Assembly: GCF_907165205.1 (NCBI RefSeq)
Contig: NC_058196.1
Location: 11,884,501 to 11,948,500 of the forward strand
Source of the DNA: Coccinella septempunctata
Taxonomy: Eukaryota; Arthropoda; Insecta; Coleoptera; Coccinellidae
Reading direction: 5' to 3'
DNA length: 64,000 bases
The notes beneath the pieces are model-generated. The model made no database searches. It saw nothing but the letters and a program-made list of their open reading frames with translations, and was not told where the DNA came from. How positions within the stretch are numbered: the first letter of the stretch is position 1; every line of letters begins with the position of its first letter. The translations under genes were made by a program, and so were the position numbers. This document shows, piece by piece, positions 43,902 through 58,406 of the stretch.

Positions 43902-45108
43902 ACGTGCGTTCAAAAAAATTCATCGTCAAGTAGGCTATGGAATTTTGAACGTGTGTAAGCGTAATTCTTAGCTTGTGCTATACTATTTTCCAGGTGGACT
44001 GTCAATTTAACATTTTGGATTGTTGTTGAACTAAAATTATCAGCAAATTATAAAGATGGTTTTTACGGACGTATGAAAAGCTTTTACTACTGAATCCTAC
44101 TTAAAAATTGGGGAGGAAGTATAAGGAGAATGGAAATATTTTGTTCGGCGACTTCATAGAAGTTTCCAATGTTGCTGTAGATTATTATCAATTTTCCATA
44201 GTACTGTTTTGCGATGTGTTGACGAAACAGGTATGTTCAAACAAAAAAGAAAGTGATCGACCAAAGAAGAAAACTCCAGAGTTCAGCAATAATGAAAATA
44301 TGATGACAGAAGCTCCACAAACCTCTGTTCGGGTTTTATCTCAACTGACTGGAGTATCTGTTAGCATATGCCACACGATTTTGAAAAAGAGACATCCATC
44401 TGTTTCCATAAAGATTGACATGTTATCAGAAAACTGAAAAGGTTGTGATTACCTATTCTTGTAGCATCCAAAAAAAATTGAAGTTCCGTATGCATCAGTC
44501 AAAGGCAAAATTTGGGATCTATTTTCTTCTTTTATGGAACTTTAACAGCAGAACGTTATGAAGGAGAAAGCATCATGCTGAATTGAATTTTGATAAATTG
44601 TCCAAGAGCCATTTTCATGTAATTCATTTCTTTAGTTTAGTCATGGATTTTCAGTAATGGCCAAATGAATTCAATATTTATAGAGAATTAATGAACATAT
44701 TGAGATTCTTACTTTGATTTATTCATATGACTGAAGTAGGTAGCTAGAACCTTTTTACATAAAAAACATAATACCACTATCAATTCAAAATTCATGTCTC
44801 TTACATATGAAAAAAGTGGACGCTTAAAATTTTACGAAGAATTTTTTTAACCGCCTCAGATTGCTCGGATTCTTGTCATCTTACTCAATGAAAGAAATGC
44901 TTTTCGCACGTGGTGAAATTTAAAAGAAACCTTTTCTAAAAAGTGTCTTTCCACTTTCCGTACAAAAGTACGATGTATAGGTTAAGGTCAACATTGTTTA
45001 CATTTTGGGAAGATGAAGTAATTCAAGGAAGGACATACGTTCAGCCACCGAACATCAACCTACAAAATTTCATAGCCTACTTGACGACGAATTTTTTTGA
45101 ACGCACGT
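43902..45108 (+). mobile_element. Mariner-like DNA transposon, internally deleted
   Basis: 39 bp terminal inverted repeats with about one mismatch: 43902-43940 starts ACGTGCGTTCAAAAAAATTC and 45070-45108 ends with the inverted copy. TA dinucleotides flank both ends (43900-43901, 45109-45110), the target duplication of the IS630/Tc1/mariner group. It interrupts unit 6 between GAAAGC and TTGATCTATT, which are contiguous in other units (for example 39774-39790). At 1.2 kb it has kept only part of the transposase gene. Confidence 0.85.
44055..44590 (+). pseudogene. Mariner-like transposase N-terminus, decayed
   Basis: Starts MVFTDV then a stop, continues AFTTESYLKIGEEV, a stop and GEWKYFVRRLH. 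It shifts frame to NVAVDYYQFS and then RPKKKTPE and SVRVLSQLTGVSVSICHTIL, the second helix-turn-helix region seen in insect mariner-related transposases. A further block FYGTLTAERYEGE near 44540 looks like the core of the catalytic domain in yet another frame. The region with the remaining catalytic acids is gone. It is a dead gene. Confidence 0.78.
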
Positions 45109-45726
45109 TATTTATCTATTAATTAAATTGTTCTATAATTGGTCCTAAATTGACAGTAGTATTGTGAACAACGATATGCAGCGGATTATCTAAACAAGAA
45201 ATAAATTCTGAAATGTTTCGCATCATGAGGCTAATTGAATCTTATTCGTATCATTTGTTGAACTTCATTATTCTGAATATCTTTCCTTCAATGAATGAAA
45301 ATATAATATCCACACATATAATGTTTTTTATATGAGATAATTTTCGCAAGAGTTTCAATGAAATCTGAGAATATTCATCATTCTGGAGCATTCTGGACAT
45401 CAATAATTCTCGAATCTCGAATCATCCATGGAATAAATTCAATTTTATCCAATATAACACGCAAAACGAAATGTTATTCGAACTCGGCATCTTGAGCAAT
45501 CCGTTCCTAAAAAGCCCGAATCAGGTAGAAAATGTTGAACCCTTCATACCAGCATTAACACGTGTCTTGCAGTAAACAGATGCCGATTTCATTTTCAACG
45601 GGCAATGTAACCAGGGTCGGCGTTGGGTAATAAAGGGATGAACGTTTCTTACAACAAGAAGAATTTGAATGTTCATATGACGGTGAGGGCATTTGTTTCA
45701 AAATTTTCAGAGTACAAGAAGTATAC

Positions 45727-48355
45727 AGGGTGTTTCACGAGTAAACAGACAAATGAAAACCGTGAATAGAGGGCATTGAGCTGTTTTCAGAATGATCCCA
45801 TATACAGGGTGTCCCAAAACTAGTGAATCAAGCGTCACACCACGATAGAGTAAAGCAAATATTATATCATCGAATGACACCAACATTAGTTCAACGAAAA
45901 TGTACCGTTTCTAAAATAATCAGGATTTTATTAAAATACCTAAAGTTGCCGATTTTCGTATTATTTTTCTAAATAACAGGGCCAGTTTGTGAAAAAGGAT
46001 ATCGATTTTAAATCATATTGAACTAAGATTATAGTTTTATTTCCCTTAATTGAAATTATTTTGAGTAGTAAATCGATTACCTATGTATTATTAATGTGAA
46101 TTAAAAAAATTGTGTTGTCTACATGATTTTTATTACTCAGAATAAACCCCCTCTATAGGGGTGATAATATGGGAGAAAAACGCTATCCTTAATCACAAAT
46201 TGGCCTTGTGATTGAAAAAATAGTTCGAAAATCGGCAACTTTAGGTTAGGTTTTTTTCAGAAACGGTACATTTTCACTCAACTAATGATGGTGTCATTCG
46301 ACAGTATTTGATCTACTCTATCGTGGTGTGACGTTTTGGGACACCCTGCATATAGGTGCCTTCGGTTCTTCGGGGTTTCCTGAAATTTCTCGAATTTCCG
46401 TTCGGCTATAACTTTTGAAATTCTCGATCAAGTCGACTGAGAATTTATATTTATCCTTGAGTTGTTAGTGAGGGCTACCGCGTGTGAATTCGCTGCTAGA
46501 TGTGCTAGTGTAGCGTGAGGTCCAAATCATAGACTCAACTAGATGATTAATATTAAGTTTGTGGTCTCCATATATCTATAATACTTTTATATGCTATAAA
46601 AGAAGTGAAGCCAAATCATTGTCAGAAAGGGACTTACACACATGAGGAACAAGATATTGATTAGTAACCAAATATTTATATATTCAATTTCTTCAATATT
46701 ATGATCTGTGAAATGACAAGTCCCCGTCATCGTAGATAAACAAATCTTGCATTAGTTTGTCTATGTTCATGACCTCACTCTACAAAGGCGCCAACTGGTG
46801 AGCAAAAAAACGGTAGCCCCCATTTCATTGAAACAGAGCATTAAAATTCGAAAAAAATCAGGACCGGGCTCAGTGAGGCTTTATTTCACTTCAAACTCAT
46901 AAAAACACCGTGTATGTAGTTTTTAATCATAATTTTAACTTTTTCGTTATCTGCATTATTATTGTCTCAAAATGAATTAATTATTGGGTTGCCCCACCTG
47001 TTGATCATGTTCTAGAAATAATTGTTTTGGTCAGACGCCCTTAAAAGGAATATAGCACTTCATGAAAATGTATTTAGAAATTCTTAATTGAATTTTTTTT
47101 TTTGTAAGAATATTCTGTTGAATGTGTTCAACAATTGTACCATATTCGGTCTTCAAAATGGTCATTCACAATGATAAAATGTTTCAAAATTGATAATACC
47201 CAAATATAGATGGAAAAACTACGCTATCTTGAAACTAAAAATTAAAACTTGATCTTCAGAATGAATCTTTTTTTCTATGGACAACTAGTTGTGTGAATGA
47301 AAACAAAGAAAGAAATCGCGGCGTGTCAGATCTGGAGATCTAGCAGTCCAATGTTGTGGTCCTACCCTTCTAATGGAATGACCTGAAATACTGATAAATA
47401 CTCTTGCTGTGCAAGAATATCATCAATGTTTGAAGAAAAAATTGTAATAAGACCAGACCAATCAATTGATTTCCATAAATCTTATAATGACTATAACGGA
47501 ATCAGTGAAGAATTCGAAACTGCATTTATCATACATATTCGACGTCCCAATCATTACGTTCACTAAAAGACCAAATGAGAAGAAAATCAATTCGGAAAAT
47601 TACTTCAGGTCCACGTTGTCCATAAAAAGCGATTCATTCGGAGGATATCAAGTTATAATTATTATTTTCATGATAGCGTAGTTTTTTATTGCTATTTTTG
47701 TTCATTATCAATGATAAAGCTTATTATCACTGTAATTGACTTATCTGAATAACCAAATATGCTATAAATATCAAAAACAGATGCGAGACATATATTGAGA
47801 ACGAAAAAAGTCAGTTGAACATTTCCAATTCCATTTTTAGATTTCCACATTTGATTGGCGATCATATTCATCCCATTAATTGATGTGAAGTCAATATGCA
47901 GCGCAGTTTTTTCAAGAGGCATTTCACCACCAAACAATTATTCATTAAAAATAATCCAGCGATAGGGCATACCAAATTTTCATTGATTTCGAGAAAATCA
48001 ATGCAGATACCTGAAAAATTCAAAATCATGACGAAAAACTACAAACAGGGTGTTTTTCATGAGTTTTAAACAAATTTGAATATAGCCTCAATGAGTCCGG
48101 TCCTGTGTTCGTCAACTTTTAATGTTCTGTTTTATTGAAACTTACAAGTTTAAGCGGATAATGAATTTTTAGCCAAATCCAACTAAAATATTTGTTATAG
48201 TTATAGTCGAACGAAAATTCGGAAAATTTGAACAAACTCTTCTGTTTATCGGAAACGGAATAAGTACCTAAGACACACATATGAGGTGTTTTTGAACTCA
48301 GCTCAACGCCCTCTATTCACGGTTTTCGTTTGTCCGTTTACTTGTGAAACACCCT
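45727..48355. mobile_element. TIR element in unit 6, with an insertion
   Basis: AGGGTGTTTCACGAGTAAAC at the left and the inverted GTTTACTTGTGAAACACCCT at the right. It is longer than its homologues because of the insertion at 46472-46819. Confidence 0.72.
46472..46819. mobile_element. ~350 bp MITE-like insertion
   Basis: GGGCTACCG at the left and CGGTAGCCC at the right bound sequence absent from the other units, which read GAGTTGTTAATTTCATTG across this point (33878-33890). The inverted repeat is only 9 bp and I see no clear target duplication. It is non-coding. Confidence 0.6.
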
Positions 48356-48490
48356 GTGTACTGAAAAATCGCAAAAGACTCCTCGAGCACTTACGAAATG
48401 CCATTAAATCAAGGAGTTTCTTTTGATCCGCTTTGATGAAAAATGTCAATATCCAGTTATTATTATTATTTGGGGAGATTAATTGGAAAA

Positions 48491-49225
48491 TGCGCATAAG
48501 AATAGGCTAAATAAACGAAACCGAAACGCTTCTAAATCACCCATATGTATATTTATAATGGATGTATCGTTCTTCATAATCAAGGTACAGGGTTATATAC
48601 TGAATCTCCCCATTTTTTTAAATTAATCATAATTTCTACCCCACACGTTTTTTCAATATTTGATTCGAATAGGTATTGTTTATCCACAGTGGGGTCTATA
48701 AAATAATAAAAGAAGTCTTATTTCAAGTTGGGCCTCAATAAAATGAATGGATAGATTTCGAGTCGAAACAACACAAAATTCATTATTTTATCTGCAAATT
48801 AGAGAGATCTGAAAAAATGAGCCGAAAAAATGATTTGAATAACATGAAAAATATTTTCAAATCACAAGAATTGTTGAAAATGGTAGGCATCAAGTTAGGA
48901 TAGAAGAGTCTTGTTTGTTATTTATCTGGAAAACATGTAGGTATATTCAAAACTGAGACATTGATATCCTCAATTTGTTCGCAATATTTATGAAACCCCC
49001 TGTATAAAGTTTCACGGGTTTCACAAAACTTTGAGACTAACTGAACGATTTGACAATTACTCAATTTCCAGAATTCCACTGAAACCTTTTTATTTCTGAA
49101 TAGAAATAGAAACTGAGATTCATGGATTCGGAGTATATAGATCGATCATAATTTGATGAGAGAAATATTTATTCTCCGATCACGTTTTTTGAAACCAGAT
49201 TAATCGAACCAATCCTAAAAAGCCA
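48491..49225. other. No recognisable feature
   Basis: AT-rich sequence after the end of unit 6. No reading frame, repeat or RNA that I can support. Confidence 0.5.
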
Positions 49226-49462
49226 GTATTTTCGCTGAAATATCAATAATAGTTGAAAGATCCGAGACCTTCTAAAATCGATATTTCACATCGTAATATT
49301 GACGCCTCCGTGGCCGTGATGGCCTAGTTGCTCAATTCTATTCTAACAGCAGTGATTCTTCAATATTTTTCTTGGTAACGATCGGGAGCGCCGAGGGCCT
49401 CATACCAGGGAAATATGGGAGCTGCAAACAGATGACTTTTTTCGACCGAAAATGGAACTCAA
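49226..49462 (+). repeat. SINE-like dispersed repeat, copy 2
   Basis: Second copy of the 42716-43070 family, with GCTGAAATATCAATA, GATATTTCAC, GGCCGTGATGG, AGCGCCGAGGGCC and CGAAAATGG in the same order. The B-box-like word is not preserved. Confidence 0.5.
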
Positions 49463-49940
49463 CACAACAATGGAACCATATTCCGAAATGAGTTTCATTC
49501 AATAAAACCGTTTGTGAGATAGAATTAAAACTATAATTTTTTTATGGTTTTTCAACAGCTTGTATCTTTTAAACCGAACCGATTCGGAAAGAATAGTACC
49601 GGAAAAAGTTTTCTTCTGACATTTAGAATCTACTGTTGAAATATTTTTACGAGTCAAAGACTTGCCCTGTATAGTTATGTGTTAACACAATTGTCTCATA
49701 TTATTTCTGTTGATTCGTGAAATTTTATTCACAATGGCAACTTCTAAAATATGTCCAACGCGATTAATGGGGCTTTGAAATTCTGTAGGGTATTTGTTGC
49801 ATTTCTTTGTAAATGTAACTTAAAGGGGGGGACATATACCCGCCTATAGTCTCTTCTCTACTCGCATATTGAACTGATGAGGCCGATACTAATGAAAATC
49901 CATAATTGAACTATAAACTAAATTACATGATTTTTACTAT

Positions 49941-49984
49941 GTTGAGTTTTTAAACACTAAAGTGTAAGTGGTTAAAAACTCAAC
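49941..49984. repeat. 13 bp perfect inverted repeat
   Basis: GTTGAGTTTTTAA and its exact reverse complement are separated by 18 bases that contain a second small pair (ACAC/GTGT). This could be a hairpin. The stretch upstream (49860-49940) resembles 2050-2150 in unit 0, so it is a dispersed repeat. 49985-50340 shows nothing else. Confidence 0.6.
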
Positions 49985-50343
49985 TAGGCTACGCATTCCA
50001 ATAAAATTAATAAAAGTGAGTGTATATGACGTTATTTCTCTCGTTAACATTAAGGTAAACGTACTGCGCCCACTTCCACTTTCTAATGGCGAAAACAGAC
50101 GTAGGCACCGAAAAAGATACACTACACCCGTAAAACTGTGCGCTCCTTGTTTGTTTCCGGTACCCCGAAAATGTGTACTTAGGCCATAAAAATGCCGTCC
50201 AAACACTCAATCCACAAGGTCTTTCTAATGTCGAATGTGTTGTACCAATGGTGGCTACCCTCCATAGTTGAACCTATGTCTGTTCTTGCCATAAAAGAGA
50301 GTTGAAGTGCTGCCATGAACGTGAAGTTATAAAATTGACCTCT

Positions 50344-50441
50344 TCAGGCAGACTAATCGAACTCACGACTTGTCGATTACCGATCAAGCTCTTTTGACGG
50401 GTAATCAAGAGGTCGTGGGTTCAATTCCCGCCTGTCCAGAA
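50344..50441 (+). pseudogene. Palindrome built from two tRNA-3'-half-like arms
   Basis: The right arm (50401-50441) has a T-arm, GTGGG-TTCAATT-CCCGC (50417-50433), an exact Pol III B box GGTTCAATTCC (50420-50430) and a tail CCTGTCCA. A possible anticodon stem (CTTTTGA with TCAAGAG) encloses CGGGTAA, which lacks the usual T33. No matching acceptor 5' strand or A box is present. The left arm (50344-50383) is an imperfect inverted copy of the right arm. It is therefore not a functional tRNA. It may be a tRNA-derived hairpin or SINE head. Confidence 0.5.
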
Positions 50442-50830
50442 ACTTTTTTGTTTTCAGTAATTTGTCTGCACTCCATTGAATTGTCCTCGTATTTCCCTCA
50501 CAGATATTAATTCCCTCATTGAATGAATGGAATTTCCATATCAACGTCAATAATATATGTACGGTTGAAGGGGGTGAAAAATTGGGGTGAAACGGGAGAT
50601 GAAAAGCAAGAAAACTACATTACAATTTGTCAGTTATAATTTTGCTTCAACTGATAGTTTTTCAAAACCTTGAAATATATAACCTACCCACATTCTCAGC
50701 CTAAATGTCAACGAAGGGAAAAATCACCATGGAAATCTTCAAATACCACCGTGATCTGATTACATAATTCATTCCTTACAACTGTGTGCACAATTACTAT
50801 ACTTCATACATTTTGGGGACGTTTTGCACC

Positions 50831-50879
50831 GTATAAGCTGTATAAGTTGTATAAGTCGTATAAAGTGTATAAGTTATAC
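50831..50879 (+). repeat. Short tandem repeat, GTATAAGnn
   Basis: Five to six tandem copies of a 9-10 bp word, GTATAAGCT / GTATAAGTT / GTATAAGTC / GTATAAAGT / GTATAAGTT, immediately inside the right terminal repeat of the 10.6 kb block. Confidence 0.8.
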
Positions 50880-50901
50880 GCGTCCCCAAACTGTAGGATT
50901 G

Positions 50902-54805
<3,904 letters not shown>

Positions 54806-54814
54806 TATATATAT

Positions 54815-57049
54815 GCACTGGAGCACTGGAGCAGAGAGAAGAATTTAACTCTGATGCGTGCTTACTACCAAGTCACTGAAGGAGAGACACATAAGAGTAA
54901 TTATCGCGCAGAACTTCAATTGCGATGGCATGAATCTTACCCTGATAAACCGTTCACGTCCTAACACCTAGCAGCCCAAATTGCTAACATAAAAACACGT
55001 CGACTCATTTCACCTGACGAACTAGAGCTCATGAAAACAGATTTTGTACAAGCTGGACGAAACAGAAGATCTGACTCAGTCAGAAGATCAATTAACAGAC
55101 GAAGCAACATTCAACCGCGCCTGAATGAACAATCAGATCCCGAAGGGCAACAGATACAAGAAGATGAAGAACTGAATAGAGAGATAACACTTATGTACCA
55201 GGAAATTAATTTAAGATATGAAGGAATGTCAATGGAGGGAAGGCCGCAGATAACAAGACTGAAGATTAATGCTGAAGCCAAAAGAGTAGTCCGAAAAGTT
55301 AACGAAGCACTCTCAAGTAGCCTTGATTCCGCAGGAACGTTGGAAGACCTATGCCACAAAATCTATTGCGCTGCCAGAGTTGTCACCGATATACAAAATC
55401 AAAATCAAACTGCAACTGCGCCCAATAGACCGGACCGTGAACAAAGAGTACCCTGGGAAACTAGACTTAATAGAAAGATCGACCATTTACGAAAGGAAAT
55501 AGGAGTATTGCATACATTCCTCAACAGTGAGACCCCAAGTCGAAAGGTAGTGAAGAAAACGAGAAAATATGCCAGAAGAGTGAAGATTAAACTCACTGAT
55601 CCTCAGCACCGACAGAAAATCACCGTTTATACTGAAATGCTGAAACAAAAAGTAGCAGCACTGGGCAACAGGATCCGAAGATATCATCAAAGAACATTGA
55701 GGTATAAACAAAACAACCTTTTCGCTAACAATCAACGGCTATTCTTCCGACAAATAGAGACAGAGGATACAAAACAGCAAAAGGAGACACCAACCGAAGA
55801 GAAAATGACGGCATTCTGGAAAGACATTTGGTCACAAAGCGTAGAACACGATACTGGAGCGCGGTGGATCGACACCGAAATCCGAAACTCGTCGGGCTAC
55901 ACAGCAATGCCAGAAATTAATATCTCAGAGTCAGATTTGATTGCAGTCTTCAAGAGAATGAGGAACTGGACAGCACCAGGTATAGATGGCATACACAACT
56001 ACTGGTGGAAGGCCTTCACTAGTTGCCACAAAAAACTTGCAAATCTACTTCAAAGCACTTTGCAGAATCCTCAAGAAATCCCCACATATTTTACTAAAGG
56101 ACTGACGCACATGATTCCAAAGAAGGGCGACCTCACACAACCAAAGAACTACAGACCCATAACGTGTCTTCCATCAGCATACAAAATACTAACATCTATC
56201 ATCAGACAGAAACTATACTCCCATATTAAAAGAAATAACATCTTAGCCTGGGAACAAAATGGGTGCAAGCATAAAGCTAGAGGAAGTAAAGAACTGCTGG
56301 TAATTGACAACGTCGTCACTAAGCATGCCAGAAAACGACTAAAGAACATATCTATGAGTTGGATCGAATACCAGAGAGCTTATGACTCTATGCCCCATTC
56401 CTGGTTGATCAAAGTTTTGGATATCTATAAAGTTGATCAACAAGTCTCCGGTCTTCTCCGCCACCTGATGTCGACATGAAGAACAATATTGTCAGTGAAA
56501 GGAACAACCCAAACATACAGAACCCAAACTATTTCAATAAAAAGAGGCATTTTTCAGGGGGATAGTCTGAGCCCTCTATGGTTCTGCCTCGCTCTAAATC
56601 CGCTGAGTAACATACTGAATAGAAGCGCTTATGGGTATGCCATCGACGATGTTACGAAATTGACCCACCTTTTCTATATGGACGACCTGAAATTGTTTGC
56701 CAGGGGGAAACAACAACTAGAGGGAGAGATGGAGATTGTTAGGGCCTTTAGTGAGGATATTCGAATGAAGTTTGGCTTGGATAAGTGCGCGACTGTTCAC
56801 GTAAGAAGAGGAAAACTAACAGAAAATGAAAACATCACACTAAGAGACGGAGACTGTATGAGAAATTTGGGAGTTGAAAGCACGTATAGATATCTGGGAA
56901 TCCAGCAATCTTACGAAATAAGACAAAAGGAAAACAAGAAGATAGCTGAGGGGGAACTAGTAAGAAGGGTAAACAAGATTCTAAGCACACACCTAAATGC
57001 AAAAAACAAGGTTGTGGCTATCAACGTCTGGGCGATACCGCTCGTAGTC
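54815..57049 (+). pseudogene. R4/Dong-like retrotransposon, copy C (decayed, 3' cut)
   Basis: Begins within the Myb-like domain (EHWSREKNLTLMRAYY) directly after the A run and short TA run of copy B, so it is 5' truncated too. One frame is kept throughout, with in-frame stops at 54962-54964 and 56477-56479. The second replaces the Trp codon that copy B has in MEMWRTRL. The reverse transcriptase is recognisable (NYRPITCLPSAYKIL, GIFQGDSLSPLWF, YMDD), but block A reads SWIEYQRAYDS, with Glu in place of the catalytic Asp. Homology stops near 57049, inside the region after the RT, where LTR-like sequence begins. The zinc knuckle and endonuclease are lost. It is an older relative of copies A and B. 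Confidence 0.88.
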
Positions 57050-57530
57050 AGTGACATCCCGTAGTTGCGCTAAAAATAGACCTTTCCTTCGCTCTCAGTC
57101 ATAGTGCGTTATAGCCCTTGGGGCAGCGAGTAAAAGTCTCGAACAGATCCGCCCTTATTGTGTTTCATTTCCGGAGAAATACAACTACATACCGATAGCG
57201 TATAGCAAGTTCTTAGCATTCGTTCCGTCAGTTCTGGTTGGAGCATTTTTTTATTGAACCGTTAACTTTTCACTACACCCGGTATAAATTTCATAAGTGC
57301 TCGTGACCGGATAGGATTTCCCGAATGTATGTTCGCTTATAGAATCACTCATAGTTCGTACCTACACATATCTCACTTGTACATCTAATTAGTTTCCGAA
57401 GGTGTGAATAAACTTTTACACAATTTGATTTTGACTTCTTCGTTATCGCTACCGCCCTAGATAACAGTGAGCGCTGTCTCCGGCTAGCAGCTACTCTGGT
57501 AGGTTTGCTATTCTTCCTATTGAAAAGAAT
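57050..57530 (+). mobile_element. Probable LTR fragment (3' part) of a Ty3/gypsy-like element
   Basis: Non-coding sequence between copy C and an integrase-like frame. It has promoter-like AT-rich text, AATAAA-type signal GAATAAAC at 57405, and ends near AGAATAGC followed by TGGCGCCC (57533-57540). That word is the usual start of a primer-binding site in gypsy-like elements. Directly afterwards the frame of the integrase end begins, so everything between primer site and late pol appears deleted. It shares no obvious sequence with the LTR start at 62355. The LTR reading is an inference. Confidence 0.45.
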
Positions 57531-57536
57531 AGCTGG

Positions 57537-57948
57537 CGCCCACTGTACTACTGGAGTGAGCCCCGCATTTTTAATGTTTGGTAGACAATTAAGATCTCGT
57601 TTCAGTATCATTACACATAATGATAATAATTTAGAGGTAAGGAAGAATATCTGTAGAGCACAATGTAATCAGGAAAAATTTTATAAAGGAAGTAGGAAAA
57701 TAGAATTTAGTCCTGGTGAATTAGTAGGTTGTAGAGATTACAGAATTATAAATAAAATTAATTGGATAGAAGGTAGAATTTCGAAAAGGATTGGTAAAAA
57801 TACATATTTAGTAGAAATACCTGAATTACATCGTATCTGGAAACGTCATACAAACCAAATTAAGAAAAAGCTAAATATTGATAGTAATAAACAGCTTATT
57901 GTTTGTAATAATGCTAGTTCGCAGAATACTGAAAACTTATGTGATAAC
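57537..57948 (+). pseudogene. Ty3/gypsy-like integrase C-terminus, part 1
   Basis: The frame reads HCTTGVSPAFLMFGRQLRSR, the motif near the end of gypsy-type integrase cores. It is followed by a basic C-terminal domain with FSPGELVGCRDYR and KRIGKNTYLVEIP. The catalytic acids, reverse transcriptase and protease are absent. The frame is split at 57948 by the Penelope-like insertion and resumes at 62098. ACTTATGTGATAAC at 57935-57948 is one copy of that insertion's target duplication. Confidence 0.8.
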
Positions 57949-58012
57949 TAATGAATTGATAACTGTATTTTGCGGGATAAGGACAAACTCTCGAAAGATC
58001 TTAAAGTATATT

Positions 58013-58050
58013 CAGCAACGTTTCGCAAACTCTCGTTTGCTTCATCAGGC
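58013..58050 (-). ncRNA. Hammerhead ribozyme core of the Penelope-like element, left end
   Basis: Minus strand: CTGATGA (58048-58042), stem II GCAAAC-GAGA-GTTTGC (58040-58025), GAAA (58024-58021), then the self-complementary ACGT of a minimal helix III. With no loop, helix III can form only between two molecules or two tandem cores. Stem I is short (GGC with GCT). Such cores are known from the terminal repeats of Penelope-like elements. Confidence 0.75.
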
Positions 58051-58406
58051 CTAAAAACATTATAAAAATGTCATACAAAACACTAACAGTAAAGTATAAA
58101 TAAATACCTCTATACTATAAATAAGACATTCAGATGTAAAAACTTTAAAAACCGACGGCATCAACTGTATTTTCCACGTCAAATCACAAAAAAACAGCTT
58201 AAAATACTAAAAGTTTGGCTAAAATTCATTTGGAAAATTCCAGAATATTTACATCCAAAATAAATCATAGGAAAACATAACCTGAAAACACAACAGAACA
58301 AACCAATACAGTAAAACAATATCAAGGTTGTCAAACACAGAATTATCTTCATTTTCTTTCAATGAAATACCGTACATTAATTAGTTTCCACCAAGCTCGC
58401 ACAGCA

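Larger units (their letters stand above)
40833..48490 (-). repeat. Unit 6: broken, much interrupted copy of the ~8 kb repeat
   Basis: Matches unit 2 in pieces: 40833-41000 (to 13413-13565), about 43338-43901 (to 13671-14380), 45109-46471 and 46820-48490 (to about 17400). Interruptions are a 2.3 kb stretch of other sequence (41000-43337), a mariner-like element and a ~350 bp insertion. It has neither unit end. Confidence 0.75.

Noticed and set aside
42142..44590. One mariner gene split in two (42142-42390 and 44055-44590)
   Set aside because: The C-terminal piece lies upstream of the N-terminal piece on the same strand. Only the second sits between the 39 bp inverted repeats. They are two separate relics.
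49866..49910. CTGATGAGG followed by GAAAATCC, hammerhead-like at first sight
   Set aside because: No stem II can be formed between CTGATGA and the GAAA, and the related sequence in unit 0 (2060-2110) does not keep the core.
50344..50441. A functional tRNA gene
   Set aside because: No acceptor 5' strand, no A box and no T33 in the possible anticodon loop. Only the T-arm and B box are convincing.
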